A stretch of DNA of 64,000 nucleotides from Gilvimarinus gilvus (GTDB taxonomy: Bacteria > Pseudomonadota > Gammaproteobacteria > Pseudomonadales > Cellvibrionaceae): positions 1 through 64,000 of the forward strand of contig NZ_JAULRU010000514.1 of the NCBI RefSeq assembly GCF_030518155.1, in the 5' to 3' direction. Made by a program: the position numbers and the translations under genes. Below the pieces are notes generated by a model that saw nothing but the letters and a program-made list of their open reading frames with translations, made no database searches and was not told where the DNA came from. Positions 49,246 to 58,845 of the stretch are shown here, in pieces (the first letter of the stretch is position 1; every line of letters starts with the position of its first letter).

Positions 49246-50998
49246 TCTCAACGACCTCCAACGACCTGTTGGCAATCGCTGCCTGGCGTGACTCAATTTC
49301 TGCGATTCTTCGTGACTCAATATCACGATCAAACTGCGCGTAATCAAAGCTGTCCGCATTGATCCCGTAAGGAGATTCCAGTGACTTCTCAACGATGATT
49401 GGACACAGTCGCCCCGCGAGGATCTTATCGGCGGCATTGTCTTCCATCGACTTCCAGCCGGTAGACTTCAAGTAATCCAGCCAGCCATTCAGGTCGCCAT
49501 TGCGGATGTATCCGCGTCCTAGTTTGTCCAGGAAAATGATTTCAGCAATCGGGACGCGACCGCTAATCCCATGGCCATCACAATGCTGGCAGTGGTTCTC
49601 ACCAACCGCTTTGGTACGAATACGTTTCAAAGCTCCTGAATTGTTCTCCGCTGTCATTTTCTTAAAGTGATCCCAGACACGGCGGTGATCATCCGTAGCC
49701 CTGGGGTTATCTACGACATCCTCCAAGCGTTGACTGCACGCAGGACAGAGCTCGGGTACCAGACGCTGGGCGATGATGGCCCGGATTAACCCTGGGGAGG
49801 CCAGCCGGCTCGGCTGAGCGCCAAGATCCACCATTCGCTCAATGGCCACAACGCCGCTGTTGGCGTGGAGTGTAGATAACACCAAGTGACCGGTATTCGC
49901 CTGCTGGAATGCGCTGGACTGTACTTCAGGGTCACGGATCTCACCGTAGACAATGACATCCGGGTCCTGACGCATCGTCGATTTTGAATAGCTTGCCCAG
50001 GAGGTCTCAGGACGCTTTTCATTGACCTGTGTTTGGCAAACACCGGGGATTCGGTTCTCTACCGGGTCCTCGTAGGTAATGATCTTCCGGGTTCCGCCCT
50101 TTGCAAGGATGGTAACCCCGGCCGACAGCGCTGTGGACTTGCCCGAACCGGTAGGGCCAACGTAAAGCACAATCCCGTGAGGGAACGCAAAAGCTTTTTC
50201 CTGCAGCGCCACTTGGCCTGAGCTGTAGCCTAGCTCCACGAATGTTGGGTTCTTACCTTCGCCATCGGCGGACAGTAACCGTAGAACAATGCTGATACCC
50301 TTGGGATCATCCATGGGCTGGTGGGCGTAGCGGATCTTCACCTTGCGCAGACGGCCGCCCACGCTGATCTCTACCGTGACGCTGGCGTCCACCGGAATGT
50401 TGACGTCAAAGGGCTTTGGTGACGTCCCTCCGGTGCGGTAGGACTCGAAGTTCACAATCAGAGCCCCTAATTTTCGGCCCTGTTCTGCCGTCAGGCGAAA
50501 ACTGGTACCCGTTTGCTCGACCAGCTTTCCCAGCACCCTAAACTTGACGATCGAGCGTCCCAGGATCTCATCGGTCTCAATATGCACATCGGAAGATCCG
50601 GCCTGGTAGGCCGACTGAACCAGAATATCCAGGAGCCTTTGAATAGCGGAACGCTCAACGGTGTTTAACTCACTTTGAGTAGGTTCTTCGGCGGTGCCTT
50701 GAGGAACGGTATTATTCGAGCGCAACATCGAGACGATTTGTTGCTCCGCTGGGCGAATCGTGACGTCCAGACCGTGTGATGTCTTTAAAAAATCCTTGGC
50801 TCTCCTGGCCGTCTGTAAGCCTTTGTGGGATATGTCTGCAGTCAATAACTCATCTGTATCCAGGAGCACACAAGATTGCATGTCAGCCAAATAGGAACGT
50901 AAGCGTTCGTCCTGAACCGGTGTGCCGGCAATGTCTCGCATGTCCAGCACAGGGCTGGTGCCACACATATCCGCAATGCTCTGCATATCTGATGTCAT
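49238..50998 (-). CDS. pilQ: PilQ-type pilus assembly ATPase (GspE/VirB11 superfamily)
   Basis: A 586-residue secretion ATPase. The N-terminal half includes GSSDVHIETDEILGRSIVKF and a substrate domain. Walker A (VGPTGSGKSTAL) lies near residue 280, followed by the Asp box (ITYEDPVENRIPG), Walker B (PDVIVYGEIRDPE) and the His box (LVLSTLHANSG). A Cys-x2-Cys pair (CPACSQ) and CQHCDGHG give a zinc motif. It powers pilin polymerisation. In IncI-type nomenclature PilQ is the ATPase, not the secretin of type IVa pili. Confidence 0.93.
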   Translation of the reverse strand: MTSDMQSIADMCGTSPVLDMRDIAGTPVQDERLRSYLADMQSCVLLDTDELLTADISHKGLQTARRAKDFLKTSHGLDVTIRPAEQQIVSMLRSNNTVPQGTAEEPTQSELNTVERSAIQRLLDILVQSAYQAGSSDVHIETDEILGRSIVKFRVLGKLVEQTGTSFRLTAEQGRKLGALIVNFESYRTGGTSPKPFDVNIPVDASVTVEISVGGRLRKVKIRYAHQPMDDPKGISIVLRLLSADGEGKNPTFVELGYSSGQVALQEKAFAFPHGIVLYVGPTGSGKSTALSAGVTILAKGGTRKIITYEDPVENRIPGVCQTQVNEKRPETSWASYSKSTMRQDPDVIVYGEIRDPEVQSSAFQQANTGHLVLSTLHANSGVVAIERMVDLGAQPSRLASPGLIRAIIAQRLVPELCPACSQRLEDVVDNPRATDDHRRVWDHFKKMTAENNSGALKRIRTKAVGENHCQHCDGHGISGRVPIAEIIFLDKLGRGYIRNGDLNGWLDYLKSTGWKSMEDNAADKILAGRLCPIIVEKSLESPYGINADSFDYAQFDRDIESRRIAEIESRQAAIANRSLEVVENG

Positions 50999-51014
50999 AA
51001 GGCGCTCTCGGTGA

Positions 51015-51674
51015 TTACTTGGTGCTCGACTTCATAGGTTTTACTGTCGGGTGGGAACGTCCGACCAATTTCGAATAGGCAATGGACTTGCTCACTCCGC
51101 CGTCGGTGTAGGTCAGCCGTTGGCCAGATCGATCAATGTTTTTGATCGTGATGCCAGCATAGGTCTGGCCTTCAGAGACAACGGTAGAGACACCGTTGAT
51201 TGAGGTGATCGCCCGGCCGTCGGGGAGAAACGTGTTGATGGCCACCTGTGAAGGCACGTGCTCAGATTTGCTTGCCGCTGTATCAATCGTTGTGGGCTGT
51301 TGTGGGTTGTACATTGTGTTATGACTAGCCAGGCTTTCGCCCTCTTTACGGCGATTAGCCAGCTCAGCCTTGGCTTTATCGACATCGACTTCCGCTATGT
51401 CTGCGGTTTTCTTATGCTCAGCGATCTTGGCGTCGTAACCGGCGACCAGCAGCTGATGTTCTTTGGTTATCAAGGTTTCAGCATTGCCTGGAAGTCGGAT
51501 GACTGGGTCTACGGATTGGTCTTTGTACTCTTGAACAGGTACCAGGACCGGATCGGGCACTTTGACGATTTCTTTGTCAGCTACACTGTCCGAGTCGCCA
51601 GAGAGCTCTGAGTAACCGATGGCTGCACCGGCCACCACCAATATGCCAATAAGGACCTTCTCTGAAGTTTTCAT
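51015..51674 (-). CDS. pilP: PilP-type pilus assembly protein
   Basis: A 219-residue protein with an N-terminal membrane anchor (MKTSEKVLIGILVVAGAAIG), a coiled-coil middle (EHKKTADIAEVDVDKAKAEL) and a C-terminal beta domain (DGRAITSINGVSTVVSEGQT, YAGITIKNIDRSGQRLTY), typical of PilP in PFGI-1 and IncI pili. It probably links the inner-membrane complex to the secretin. It lies 3 bases from pilO and 16 bases from pilQ. Confidence 0.8.
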   Translation of the reverse strand: MKTSEKVLIGILVVAGAAIGYSELSGDSDSVADKEIVKVPDPVLVPVQEYKDQSVDPVIRLPGNAETLITKEHQLLVAGYDAKIAEHKKTADIAEVDVDKAKAELANRRKEGESLASHNTMYNPQQPTTIDTAASKSEHVPSQVAINTFLPDGRAITSINGVSTVVSEGQTYAGITIKNIDRSGQRLTYTDGGVSKSIAYSKLVGRSHPTVKPMKSSTK

Positions 51675-51677
51675 AAT

Positions 51678-52898
51678 TTAATTAGCACCCACGATTTTTA
51701 AATTTGCTTCAATGTTGTATGCAACGCCCGCGCGATCCACTGTCAGAGAATCGATAAACACAGGCAGATGACGAGTGGCCTTAGCCAACTGCAGTAAGGT
51801 GTGAGAGCCCGCGCCGGATTTCTTGACTAGGACATGGCGAGAACTCCAGTGATTGCCTGGAACGGTGGTATCAAAGTCGACACTGTCCACCACCTTGTTC
51901 GAGAACAGATTGAATCGAACTTCTCGCTCCGACTCAGAGACGGGCGTGATCAGGTAAGGCCTTGAGTTGTCTTCCAATTGAAGCGCGATATTGGCTACCG
52001 CGTTCTCCTTCGCCAGATCAACGGTAAAGTCTCGACCGATCTGAGTTAACCGATTTTCCAGGTCACTGACGTAGGCGGAAAGCGTGGGAGAAAATTCACA
52101 ACTGAGATGGCTTCCACTTAAAGAACAGCTGCGTAAGTTCCAGCCCGCGATAAACTGGATGCCCTCAGTAATGGACCAAACGTCATTGAAGACAGCGGTC
52201 GCGGAGGGGGTTTGAAACTGCTGTCGGTAGTCAGCAAAGTTATCGACCACCTCCTGCTCTTTCTCGTTATCACCCAGCGTAAAGAACAACACACCACCAA
52301 TCGCCACGATGGCTATCAGGCCTGCCACAAGCAGAGGCTTGTTGCCGGCACTCGTATGTTTCTTCAAGGCCTCTTCCAGCGGCATTAGCGTCGCGCCGGT
52401 GAAAGACGACAGTTTATTGATCAGTGGGGAATCTCTGATAACCGCATTCGAGCGTTCATCGATGTCAAACTGCGTAAACCCCTTAAGATCCTCAGGCAAC
52501 TCTCCGTATAGATATACCTTGTACTGATCCAGATCCCTAACAATGCTGTTCCAAAAGAGCTTGTCGGACTCGCCAGGCTTTACGTGTTTTTCGTCAACAT
52601 CCGATCCATGACCAACGACCACCAGGTGTGAGCCATCGTCTACCTGGTTAATCCACACAAAGTTATTGTCGTCGATATTGCTTCTGACCAGATCACCCAG
52701 TGCTACACCTTGTTCGGTGCTGAACACCAGGTTCCAATAGCCCTGACGCTCATACATGGACGCATAGGGATAGGTACTTTCATAAACTTGCTTAAACTGC
52801 TGTACCTTGATCTGAATCTTGGAGGGTTGTTGAGCCGCTGGAATACGCTCACGTTGAGCGCCAACCACATAACGGGTATTACCGATGATGATTCCCAT
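51678..52898 (-). CDS. pilO: PilO-type pilus assembly protein (PilO2 family)
   Basis: A 406-residue protein matching the plasmid/ICE PilO2 family: an actin-like N-terminal part (YVVGAQRERIPAAQQ, AGNKPLLVAG), one transmembrane helix at about residues 197-216 (LLVAGLIAIVAIGGVLFFTL) and a periplasmic beta-rich domain with LRSCSLSGSHLSCEF. It forms part of the inner-membrane scaffold. The operon order (after pilN, before pilP) supports the call. Confidence 0.85.
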   Translation of the reverse strand: MGIIIGNTRYVVGAQRERIPAAQQPSKIQIKVQQFKQVYESTYPYASMYERQGYWNLVFSTEQGVALGDLVRSNIDDNNFVWINQVDDGSHLVVVGHGSDVDEKHVKPGESDKLFWNSIVRDLDQYKVYLYGELPEDLKGFTQFDIDERSNAVIRDSPLINKLSSFTGATLMPLEEALKKHTSAGNKPLLVAGLIAIVAIGGVLFFTLGDNEKEQEVVDNFADYRQQFQTPSATAVFNDVWSITEGIQFIAGWNLRSCSLSGSHLSCEFSPTLSAYVSDLENRLTQIGRDFTVDLAKENAVANIALQLEDNSRPYLITPVSESEREVRFNLFSNKVVDSVDFDTTVPGNHWSSRHVLVKKSGAGSHTLLQLAKATRHLPVFIDSLTVDRAGVAYNIEANLKIVGAN

Positions 52899-52905
52899 GA
52901 CGACC

Positions 52906-54420
52906 TCAGATATTCCGAATGATTCGGGGCGTCACCAGCAAGTAGATATCGGTCACCCGGTGTCTGGCTCCAGCTGATGTAGAAGCCCAGCCAGTACGTA
53001 TAGGGGAATCCTGCTTGCTCATGTTTTCTTCACGACGAACCGCGGCCGCTACCACTGTTGTGCCATCGCTTACTACTTGCTGAATGTTGAAACGATTACG
53101 TTTCATTCGAGGCAGTTGGATGAAGTCGGTTTCAGTACCAATGGTCTCGGTGGGCTGCAGCTCGGACCCACTGTTACTTAGTACAACCGACACTCGGTTT
53201 TCGTCAAAGACTTTGGCCATCGAATAGAGTGTGTAACCACCCTGGAGAATTCCAGGTATAAGCTCTGTCGTACTACCCACGTCTGTCGTATTCGTTGTGC
53301 GAGACGCGGCCAGATAGCCCTCGATATCGGCAAGCTCGACTTCGGCAACACTACCGCTGCGTGTCATGACGCGCTGTTCAGTCACAAACGACACTTGACC
53401 TTGCTGCTCAAGCGCTTTTACCAGAACATCAATAGAGCTTGATCCGGTTTGACGGCTACCGGAAAAGGCAATCGGCGCATCATTAGTGAAAACACCAAAG
53501 GGGGATTCGCCAAAAAAGTTCAGTTGACTGCTGGCGGTGTTTTTCACGGCCGTCCAATCCAAACCAACCTCGGCATTGTTTTCCGTGGTCACCTGAAGGA
53601 CTCTAATTTCTAGTACAACCTGAGTGGAAAGCTCTTGAATTAACGGTTCCATATAGGAGCGCACGGTGCGCATCAAATCAGGTGTGGTTTTTACTAAAAT
53701 GGTCGACGATGACTCGGAGGGAATCACCACACCGTAATCGCCTACAATGCTTTCGACTGTAGTCTTAGCATCAGTGAATGGATTTAACCCTTCTGCCTGA
53801 GTGTTGCTGAACTGATCGCGGTCAACATCAAAAGCCGACGAATCAATCGGTGTCATTTCACTCGATCCACCGTTATTGGCGTTATCGTCGCGGGGCTTTT
53901 TCTTCCCCACCATGTAGCTGTAGTTGCCACCAAGGATTGGTAAGGTGAATGTCTCGGTTTCGTAGGCACTCCAATGTACAGAGGTGTCGCTGACCTCATA
54001 TGAGTAATTGGACAGCGAAGCAATCTTGTCCAGGGCACCACGTACACTGCCACGATGGGTCATAGACAGCCGGAAGGATGGATCGACGTTGTAATCGAGT
54101 TGGGCCACGATGCCGGTCTCGGTTAAAACTAGATCCAACACCTGGTCAATCGGTAAACCTGCCACATCAACGTCATGCGCTAAGGGCTGGTTTACCCAAG
54201 CGGGACCTTCGGGCTCTTTGATTGGCGTTAGATTGGCGGCCGGACGCTGTACATAGATCGCCGCATCCTGGCTGGTATCGGTAGCGGCTGCGGAAATCTT
54301 TTCTTCGGCCGACTCCAGGCCTTGTTTACTGTCATTGAATGATCCCATCACTCCACAGCCCGAAACGCTGCAGGCGGCAAGCATCACCAAAGTTCGCTGA
54401 ATATATTGTCTGAATTGCAT
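52906..54420 (-). CDS. pilN: PilN-type outer-membrane secretin lipoprotein
   Basis: A 504-residue secretin. The signal peptide ends in a lipobox (AACSVSGCGV, Cys near 22). An N-terminal N0/N1-like domain (DVDVAGLPIDQVLDLVLTET) precedes the secretin core: STQVVLEIRVLQVTTENNAE, VKALEQQGQVSFVTEQRVMT and the closing IYLLVTPRIIRNI. It forms the channel through which the pilus leaves the cell. It sits between pilL and pilO with the usual gaps of about eight bases. Confidence 0.92.
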   Translation of the reverse strand: MQFRQYIQRTLVMLAACSVSGCGVMGSFNDSKQGLESAEEKISAAATDTSQDAAIYVQRPAANLTPIKEPEGPAWVNQPLAHDVDVAGLPIDQVLDLVLTETGIVAQLDYNVDPSFRLSMTHRGSVRGALDKIASLSNYSYEVSDTSVHWSAYETETFTLPILGGNYSYMVGKKKPRDDNANNGGSSEMTPIDSSAFDVDRDQFSNTQAEGLNPFTDAKTTVESIVGDYGVVIPSESSSTILVKTTPDLMRTVRSYMEPLIQELSTQVVLEIRVLQVTTENNAEVGLDWTAVKNTASSQLNFFGESPFGVFTNDAPIAFSGSRQTGSSSIDVLVKALEQQGQVSFVTEQRVMTRSGSVAEVELADIEGYLAASRTTNTTDVGSTTELIPGILQGGYTLYSMAKVFDENRVSVVLSNSGSELQPTETIGTETDFIQLPRMKRNRFNIQQVVSDGTTVVAAAVRREENMSKQDSPIRTGWASTSAGARHRVTDIYLLVTPRIIRNI

Positions 54421-54428
54421 GTCTGCCC

Positions 54429-55688
54429 CTATTGAATCGGATTGCGATGTACGAAATACGCCGTGGTCGTACTCGGGTTAAGTCGCGCTTGAATGGGATA
54501 CTCGGCTAGAAGTTCACTGAAGGCCTGGCGGGGATCATCGCGCGAGATTGCGATTGGGAAGGAGGACGTAATGGGGTAGTCCTGAGCCTGCCAGCCATCC
54601 TTGAAAGGCATCTCCCAGCCAAATTCAGATAGCAGCCGCTTAGCATTGCTTTGCACGCTACCGGGCTTCACATCAAATACCACGGTGTTGGATGCATTCA
54701 GTGAAGAGTTGTCGGTAATGATCAGTGATCGATCACCTTGGCCTGATACGATGAAACCACTCAGCACATCATTGAGCGCTATTGATTCGGTGCTCATCAG
54801 ATCCTCTGATACTTCGATATCGTCTCCAATATTCAGACGGTTAATATCAAAGGATTTATCTCGAACGCTGTAGACCACACCATCCAAGTCAAACCGGGAC
54901 TGGAGTTTCATGATCGCCGATACCAGACTCTCGCCTTCGGCCAGGGTTAGTCCGGGTGTGGATATGACAGCTGTATCAGGCAGCTCAAGGGAGGCCCCAG
55001 TAGACGTCTCTATGGGTGTTCCAGTAGGTATTGCTGCTGTTACCGAGCGGGGTGATACAGAATGTTGGGAAGGCCCCCCAGTATTGCTGTGGACGGCCAC
55101 ATTGGATTGCACGTTCGTAGTCGAGCCCCCAATCGCGGCATTTGGCTCGAACTGTCCGGCAGCCATTCCAGTCGACCCCATCACTTCTGTTGGCGCTTTC
55201 CGGGTATAGGCCAGTCCATCCACCTCATCGACCAGAATGTCCAGCAAGGCACTTGAAGGTGCAGCGGCATCATTCAGGGTGAACGTGACTGTGCGGGATA
55301 AGTCAGAACCTTTCACTGTCCAGGAGCTTCCCGCGATTACTTGGAGTATTTCAATCAAAGGGAGAGGACCTAGCTCACGATGCGCTGCAGGCAGTGGCTG
55401 GTTTAGCAGGATTGAATCGAGATAGATACCTCGATGGGTTTGGTCGGCATTGCGCCGAACGCGATATCCGGTACCGTCAAGGACCTCATCGACAGCCTCA
55501 CCGATCGTAATAACATCAGTCGCAAAGGCGGCGGTCACGGCCGTGTAGAGTGGATTAACCGAACTTTGAGTCGGCTCCATCACAGCCAGCGTATACCGGT
55601 CGGTCTTGATGGCTATAGGATCTTGGCCCGCCCAGCTGGCCGTTACGGAAAATGTCAGTGCTATCAGTAATAAATATCTCATAATCAT
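54429..55688 (-). CDS. pilL: PilL-type pilus protein with TcpQ-like C-terminus
   Basis: A 419-residue exported protein: signal peptide MIMRYLLLIALTFSVTASWA, then a PilL-type N-terminal domain (GEAVDEVLDGTGYRVRR and LPLIEILQVIAGSSWTVK), a Ser/Thr/Gly-rich linker (about 175-250) and a C-terminal TcpQ-like domain (AKRLLSEFGWEMPFKDGW, PRQAFSELLAEYPIQARLN). It is longer than the usual PFGI-1 PilL2 because of the C-terminal domain. It likely helps place or stabilise the PilN secretin. ATG 55682 is an alternative start. Confidence 0.85.
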   Translation of the reverse strand: MIMRYLLLIALTFSVTASWAGQDPIAIKTDRYTLAVMEPTQSSVNPLYTAVTAAFATDVITIGEAVDEVLDGTGYRVRRNADQTHRGIYLDSILLNQPLPAAHRELGPLPLIEILQVIAGSSWTVKGSDLSRTVTFTLNDAAAPSSALLDILVDEVDGLAYTRKAPTEVMGSTGMAAGQFEPNAAIGGSTTNVQSNVAVHSNTGGPSQHSVSPRSVTAAIPTGTPIETSTGASLELPDTAVISTPGLTLAEGESLVSAIMKLQSRFDLDGVVYSVRDKSFDINRLNIGDDIEVSEDLMSTESIALNDVLSGFIVSGQGDRSLIITDNSSLNASNTVVFDVKPGSVQSNAKRLLSEFGWEMPFKDGWQAQDYPITSSFPIAISRDDPRQAFSELLAEYPIQARLNPSTTTAYFVHRNPIQ

Positions 55689-55695
55689 CGCCGGT

Positions 55696-55941
55696 TTAAT
55701 GTAGGGGCGTGTTCATCGCGCCCAGTTGCTCCAACCTGTACAACCCGATGTTTGTTCCAACTTCAATGTTCAGGTAGATACATGTGTTCGTTAGCTTTAG
55801 GGATCTCACAACCCCAATTCGATTGAACAGCATTTCATCTGGGTCAATGATCTTCACGCTTTGATCCAGAGAGCACTGCTGCAGCTTCAATAGCTCACGT
55901 TCAAGTACCCGCAGTCTCTGCAGGAATGTCTTCTTCTCCAT
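55696..55941 (-). CDS. Small uncharacterised protein at the head of the pilus operon
   Basis: An 81-residue protein. The first 25 residues form a charged helix (MEKKTFLQRLRVLERELLKL) and the rest strands (IIDPDEMLFNRIGVVRSL). It lies eight bases before pilL and 32 bases after ssb. No family is recognised. It could be a regulator or chaperone of pilus synthesis. Confidence 0.65.
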   Translation of the reverse strand: MEKKTFLQRLRVLERELLKLQQCSLDQSVKIIDPDEMLFNRIGVVRSLKLTNTCIYLNIEVGTNIGLYRLEQLGAMNTPLH

Positions 55942-55973
55942 CGCCTGCCCCCGCGATGTAGTACATGGAAAAA

Positions 55974-56399
55974 TTAGCCTTGTGATTGATCCTCGGCTGG
56001 ATAGCCTTGATTCGCCGGCCCGGCCTTTGGCTTGTATTGAATGGATTCAATGCCCATTGGGGCGAACGAGATTGAGTCAGCACGGACTTTTAAACGATAG
56101 ATTTCTTGACCTGGCGTCGCTGGGTCATTGGATTGAAAGGACTCCATTCTCTGCTCGCCAATCACGACAATACGAGCGCCCACTTTTAGCAATTCAGCCA
56201 CAGCCTTCGAGCGTTTGCCCCAGAACTCCACATCCACCCAGAACCCGTTGTCTTTGCTCCATTCTCCCGATTCGTCACGCGCTTTCACATCGGCACGAAA
56301 TGAGATGTTCAAAACGGATTTATCTTCGCCTTTGACCGGAACGGTTTTGTACTCAAATGAACCGACATTACCCTCGTGGGAAAAAATGCTGAGCGCCAT
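55974..56399 (-). CDS. ssb: Single-stranded DNA-binding protein (ICE-type)
   Basis: A 141-residue OB-fold SSB: FEYKTVPVKGEDKSVLNISF, FWVDVEFWGKRSKAVAELLK, VGARIVVIGEQRMESF and a C-terminal tail rich in Gly, Pro and Gln. The tail ends DQSQG rather than the acidic DDDIPF-like tip, so it may not recruit host repair proteins as chromosomal SSB does. ATG 56399 with AGAGGA upstream is chosen. It protects single-stranded DNA during replication and transfer. Confidence 0.88.
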   Translation of the reverse strand: MALSIFSHEGNVGSFEYKTVPVKGEDKSVLNISFRADVKARDESGEWSKDNGFWVDVEFWGKRSKAVAELLKVGARIVVIGEQRMESFQSNDPATPGQEIYRLKVRADSISFAPMGIESIQYKPKAGPANQGYPAEDQSQG

Positions 56400-56499
56400 G
56401 GGACATCCTCTCAATATAAAATTTTGGAGGATTGAGGATACTTAAAATTGTGAACGGGTTAGAGCTTTTAACTGAACAAGAGGTGTGCAAATTAGGAAG

Positions 56500-56526
56500 G
56501 AAAAAGAAACGGGGGCAAGCCCCCGT
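56500..56526 (-). terminator. Strong intrinsic terminator
   Basis: On the minus strand ACGGGGG and CCCCCGT pair around a CTTG loop and are followed by TTCTTTTT. It lies about 120 bases after the stop of the gene at 56648-57220 and ends the replication/partition operon before ssb and the pilus genes, which must then have their own promoter in 56400-56499. Confidence 0.85.
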
Positions 56527-56647
56527 GAATAATTGCGCACTCGCTTAGTCGGTCGGACTGTAGGCAAGTGGCTTTAGTATAACCCTAGTGTAGGGGCAGA
56601 CAACTATTAAATTGATCTCACTTCGTACAAATACATTTCTAAACGAT

Positions 56648-57220
56648 TCAGACTTCAAAGCCATCAACAGATGATCGAACGAGAATTTCTTTACCACTCG
56701 AATAGGGGCTAACTTCACCAGCAATATTGTCTTTCCAGACTTGTGCGGCTACCAAAGATTTGAATATCGCTAGATACGAATCTATTTCTACACGCAGTCT
56801 CATGCCAACAGCATCGTAGGAATACATGCTCTCAGCAAATTTTGGTGACTCGTCTTGAATGCAGCTCATCATTGCGGCGACCTTTGCGCGATTATCTACT
56901 CGCTCTCGGACACCAGAGGTTAACCGAACAAACGAGTGAAGACTGAAACCAAATTCTTGTCCATTGGCTAACACCCTCCATCGTAGATCGCCTATGCGCA
57001 CTTCTGGTACATCGAAACGCTTCACATGACTACCAGCCCTTGGGCTGTAACACAGAGTGACATACTCACACTCAGGGCCATAAAAACGATTCCAGTCCTG
57101 CACTGTATTGCGAGCTGTCTGATCGGCTGCCTGTAGCTGCCGGACAATCTGATCTTTCCAGCGATCAACGGAGTGACCGCCCTTATCCATTAAAAGGCCT
57201 TTTAAAGTAATGACCGCCAT
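56648..57220 (-). CDS. Uncharacterised ICE core protein, possibly DUF3158 family
   Basis: A 190-residue soluble protein (MAVITLKGLLMDKGGHSVDR, LRWRVLANGQEFGFSLHSFV, VGMRLRVEIDSYLAIFKSLV). Its position between ssb and the TIGR03761 gene is that of DUF3158 in PFGI-1-class ICEs, and the LKGLL start and helical C-terminus fit loosely. The family assignment rests mainly on gene order. The function is unknown; a role in element replication is likely. Confidence 0.6.
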   Translation of the reverse strand: MAVITLKGLLMDKGGHSVDRWKDQIVRQLQAADQTARNTVQDWNRFYGPECEYVTLCYSPRAGSHVKRFDVPEVRIGDLRWRVLANGQEFGFSLHSFVRLTSGVRERVDNRAKVAAMMSCIQDESPKFAESMYSYDAVGMRLRVEIDSYLAIFKSLVAAQVWKDNIAGEVSPYSSGKEILVRSSVDGFEV

Positions 57221-57240
57221 ATGACCGATATTCCTCTCTG

Positions 57241-58092
57241 TCAGATATCCGATAGTGATTCTTGTCGGTCGTCCGCAGACTCACCGGTCTTAATACGCGG
57301 CGCTAATTTTGCTCGACGCTCACCTTTACGAACATCCTCAGACAATGAGGGCATAGTCGGCTTGTGTGACTCGTATACTTTTGCCGCACGTTGAGCCACT
57401 TTGTTGTTCGCGGCCAAATCATCACGCTTAACTGATGTATTCACCCAAAGACGACTCGCCTCAAATACTGATCGAATCAATGATGAACACTTCACGATGC
57501 TGGCAGTCCAATCATCCTCAAACATGAGGCCCATCTTCTTCGCGGTCATCGCCGATAACACCACTCGGTCAAATTGTGTCAGCAAGATAGCTGAGCGGTA
57601 GGCCCAGGGAGAATAGAACTGAATATCCATCGTAGCCGGATCGACACTGTGGGTGTCCGGCATGTCGATACCTTGAAGTTCAGTCTCCAGCATTTCCTCA
57701 ATGTGTTTCTTCTGTGCCCGAATAAAAGCAGTCGCATCCTCAAACTTTGTTTCAATTTCCAACAATGCCTGATCCGCATAGGGATCATCATTCTCACTGG
57801 CATGCCATATCTCCGCCACATTCTTGGCGAACCGTACCAGGCCAACGATTGGATAAATGTTCTTGTCTTTATCACCACGACGGCCATAGAACAGGGCGTG
57901 TGCTTGCCGTGTCTCTAATGTGATCTTGCCACCGCCAGTCTCAAGCCTTCCAGGTCGCCCCTGAACTGACGCAGGTTTGACAATGCTGTCGGCACCGTCT
58001 GGGTGCGACCGGTTCAGATTCCGTTTAGCCTCAGCACGCAGCTCCGCTTTCTCTTCCAAATCCAGAATCGTTTCGTTTGTCTCATGTTCCAT
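57241..58092 (-). CDS. ICE protein of the TIGR03761 family
   Basis: A 283-residue protein with the family landmarks: KITLETRQAHALFYGRRGDK, IYPIVGLVRFAKNVAEIW, DDPYADQALLEIE, FYSPWAYRSAILLTQFDRVV and VKRDDLAANNKVAQRAAKVY. TIGR03761 proteins are specific to PFGI-1-class elements and lie next to the replication gene. AGGGGG before ATG 58092 supports the start. The exact role is unknown; replication is inferred from its constant neighbours. Confidence 0.9.
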   Translation of the reverse strand: MEHETNETILDLEEKAELRAEAKRNLNRSHPDGADSIVKPASVQGRPGRLETGGGKITLETRQAHALFYGRRGDKDKNIYPIVGLVRFAKNVAEIWHASENDDPYADQALLEIETKFEDATAFIRAQKKHIEEMLETELQGIDMPDTHSVDPATMDIQFYSPWAYRSAILLTQFDRVVLSAMTAKKMGLMFEDDWTASIVKCSSLIRSVFEASRLWVNTSVKRDDLAANNKVAQRAAKVYESHKPTMPSLSEDVRKGERRAKLAPRIKTGESADDRQESLSDI

Positions 58093-58128
58093 GATTGATC
58101 CCCCTAAGGTTGTAAACTTGTACCAGTC

Positions 58129-58365
58129 TCACCAACGAGACCCGCGCATTTTCTTTTGCATTTCTCGGTCACTGATCATTTCCACAAAGTGACCTTCAAT
58201 TTCGGATATCTCCAGTTGACCCTGTTCCAGACTCGTGGCTAAAAGCATCAGCGATATTGCTCCACCGCGAATGTATGCTTCGATGTATTCACCGTCAGCG
58301 GTCGATGCCATCGACGATAGGTCTACGGCGATGTCTCGCAGTGTTCTCGGGTTTAATTGTTCCAT
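58129..58365 (-). CDS. Small uncharacterised protein of the replication operon
   Basis: A 78-residue helical acidic protein (MEQLNPRTLRDIAVDLSSMA, then YIRGGAISLMLLATSLEQGQ). GGAG seven bases before ATG 58365 supports the start. It lies between the TIGR03761 gene and a small Cys-rich gene. No family is recognised. Confidence 0.65.
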   Translation of the reverse strand: MEQLNPRTLRDIAVDLSSMASTADGEYIEAYIRGGAISLMLLATSLEQGQLEISEIEGHFVEMISDREMQKKMRGSRW

Positions 58366-58437
58366 TCTCAATCTCCAACCGTATGGGTTTTTCTAATCCA
58401 CTTGCCCCAAGCGAACTATGTGTTTCACGTGGAATCT

Positions 58438-58737
58438 TCAGCTTCCAGTTTCTTTGGATTTTTCAGGAATTCGTATGTTGCACTTCACGCACGCATCGGG
58501 ACCATGTTGACCGTCGGGCCATAGGGAATGATTGCATCGTTCTTTGCAGGCTTTCATGCGTGAGTCGCTGGTGTAAAGAAAATAGCGATGGCGCCTGCGA
58601 TCTAATCGAGACACTTGTACGACGACAACCTTAACGGGAGGTTGGTTTTCACCGCCGTAGATTTCAGAAGTCAGCCCTGGAATGGGAATGTGGCCTTCGC
58701 CTACGCCGCCATACCAAACAAATTCGATCCTAGCCAT
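58438..58737 (-). CDS. Small zinc-ribbon-like protein
   Basis: A 99-residue protein with an N-terminal strand region (MARIEFVWYGGVGEGHIPIP), a basic stretch (RLDRRRHRYFLYTSDSRMK) and a C-terminal ACKERCNHSLW/ACVKCNIRIP pair, four Cys that could hold a zinc ion. GGAGG upstream of ATG 58737 supports the start. It resembles small DNA- or RNA-binding accessory proteins but has no assigned family. Confidence 0.65.
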   Translation of the reverse strand: MARIEFVWYGGVGEGHIPIPGLTSEIYGGENQPPVKVVVVQVSRLDRRRHRYFLYTSDSRMKACKERCNHSLWPDGQHGPDACVKCNIRIPEKSKETGS

Positions 58738-58845
58738 TGACCACCTCCAATCGAACTTTCAGAGTGCTGTACCCTACAGCACTTTGGATTTTCATCGGAT
58801 TCAGCTTCGGAGTGTTGTAGGGTGCAACACTTGTCGCAGGCATTC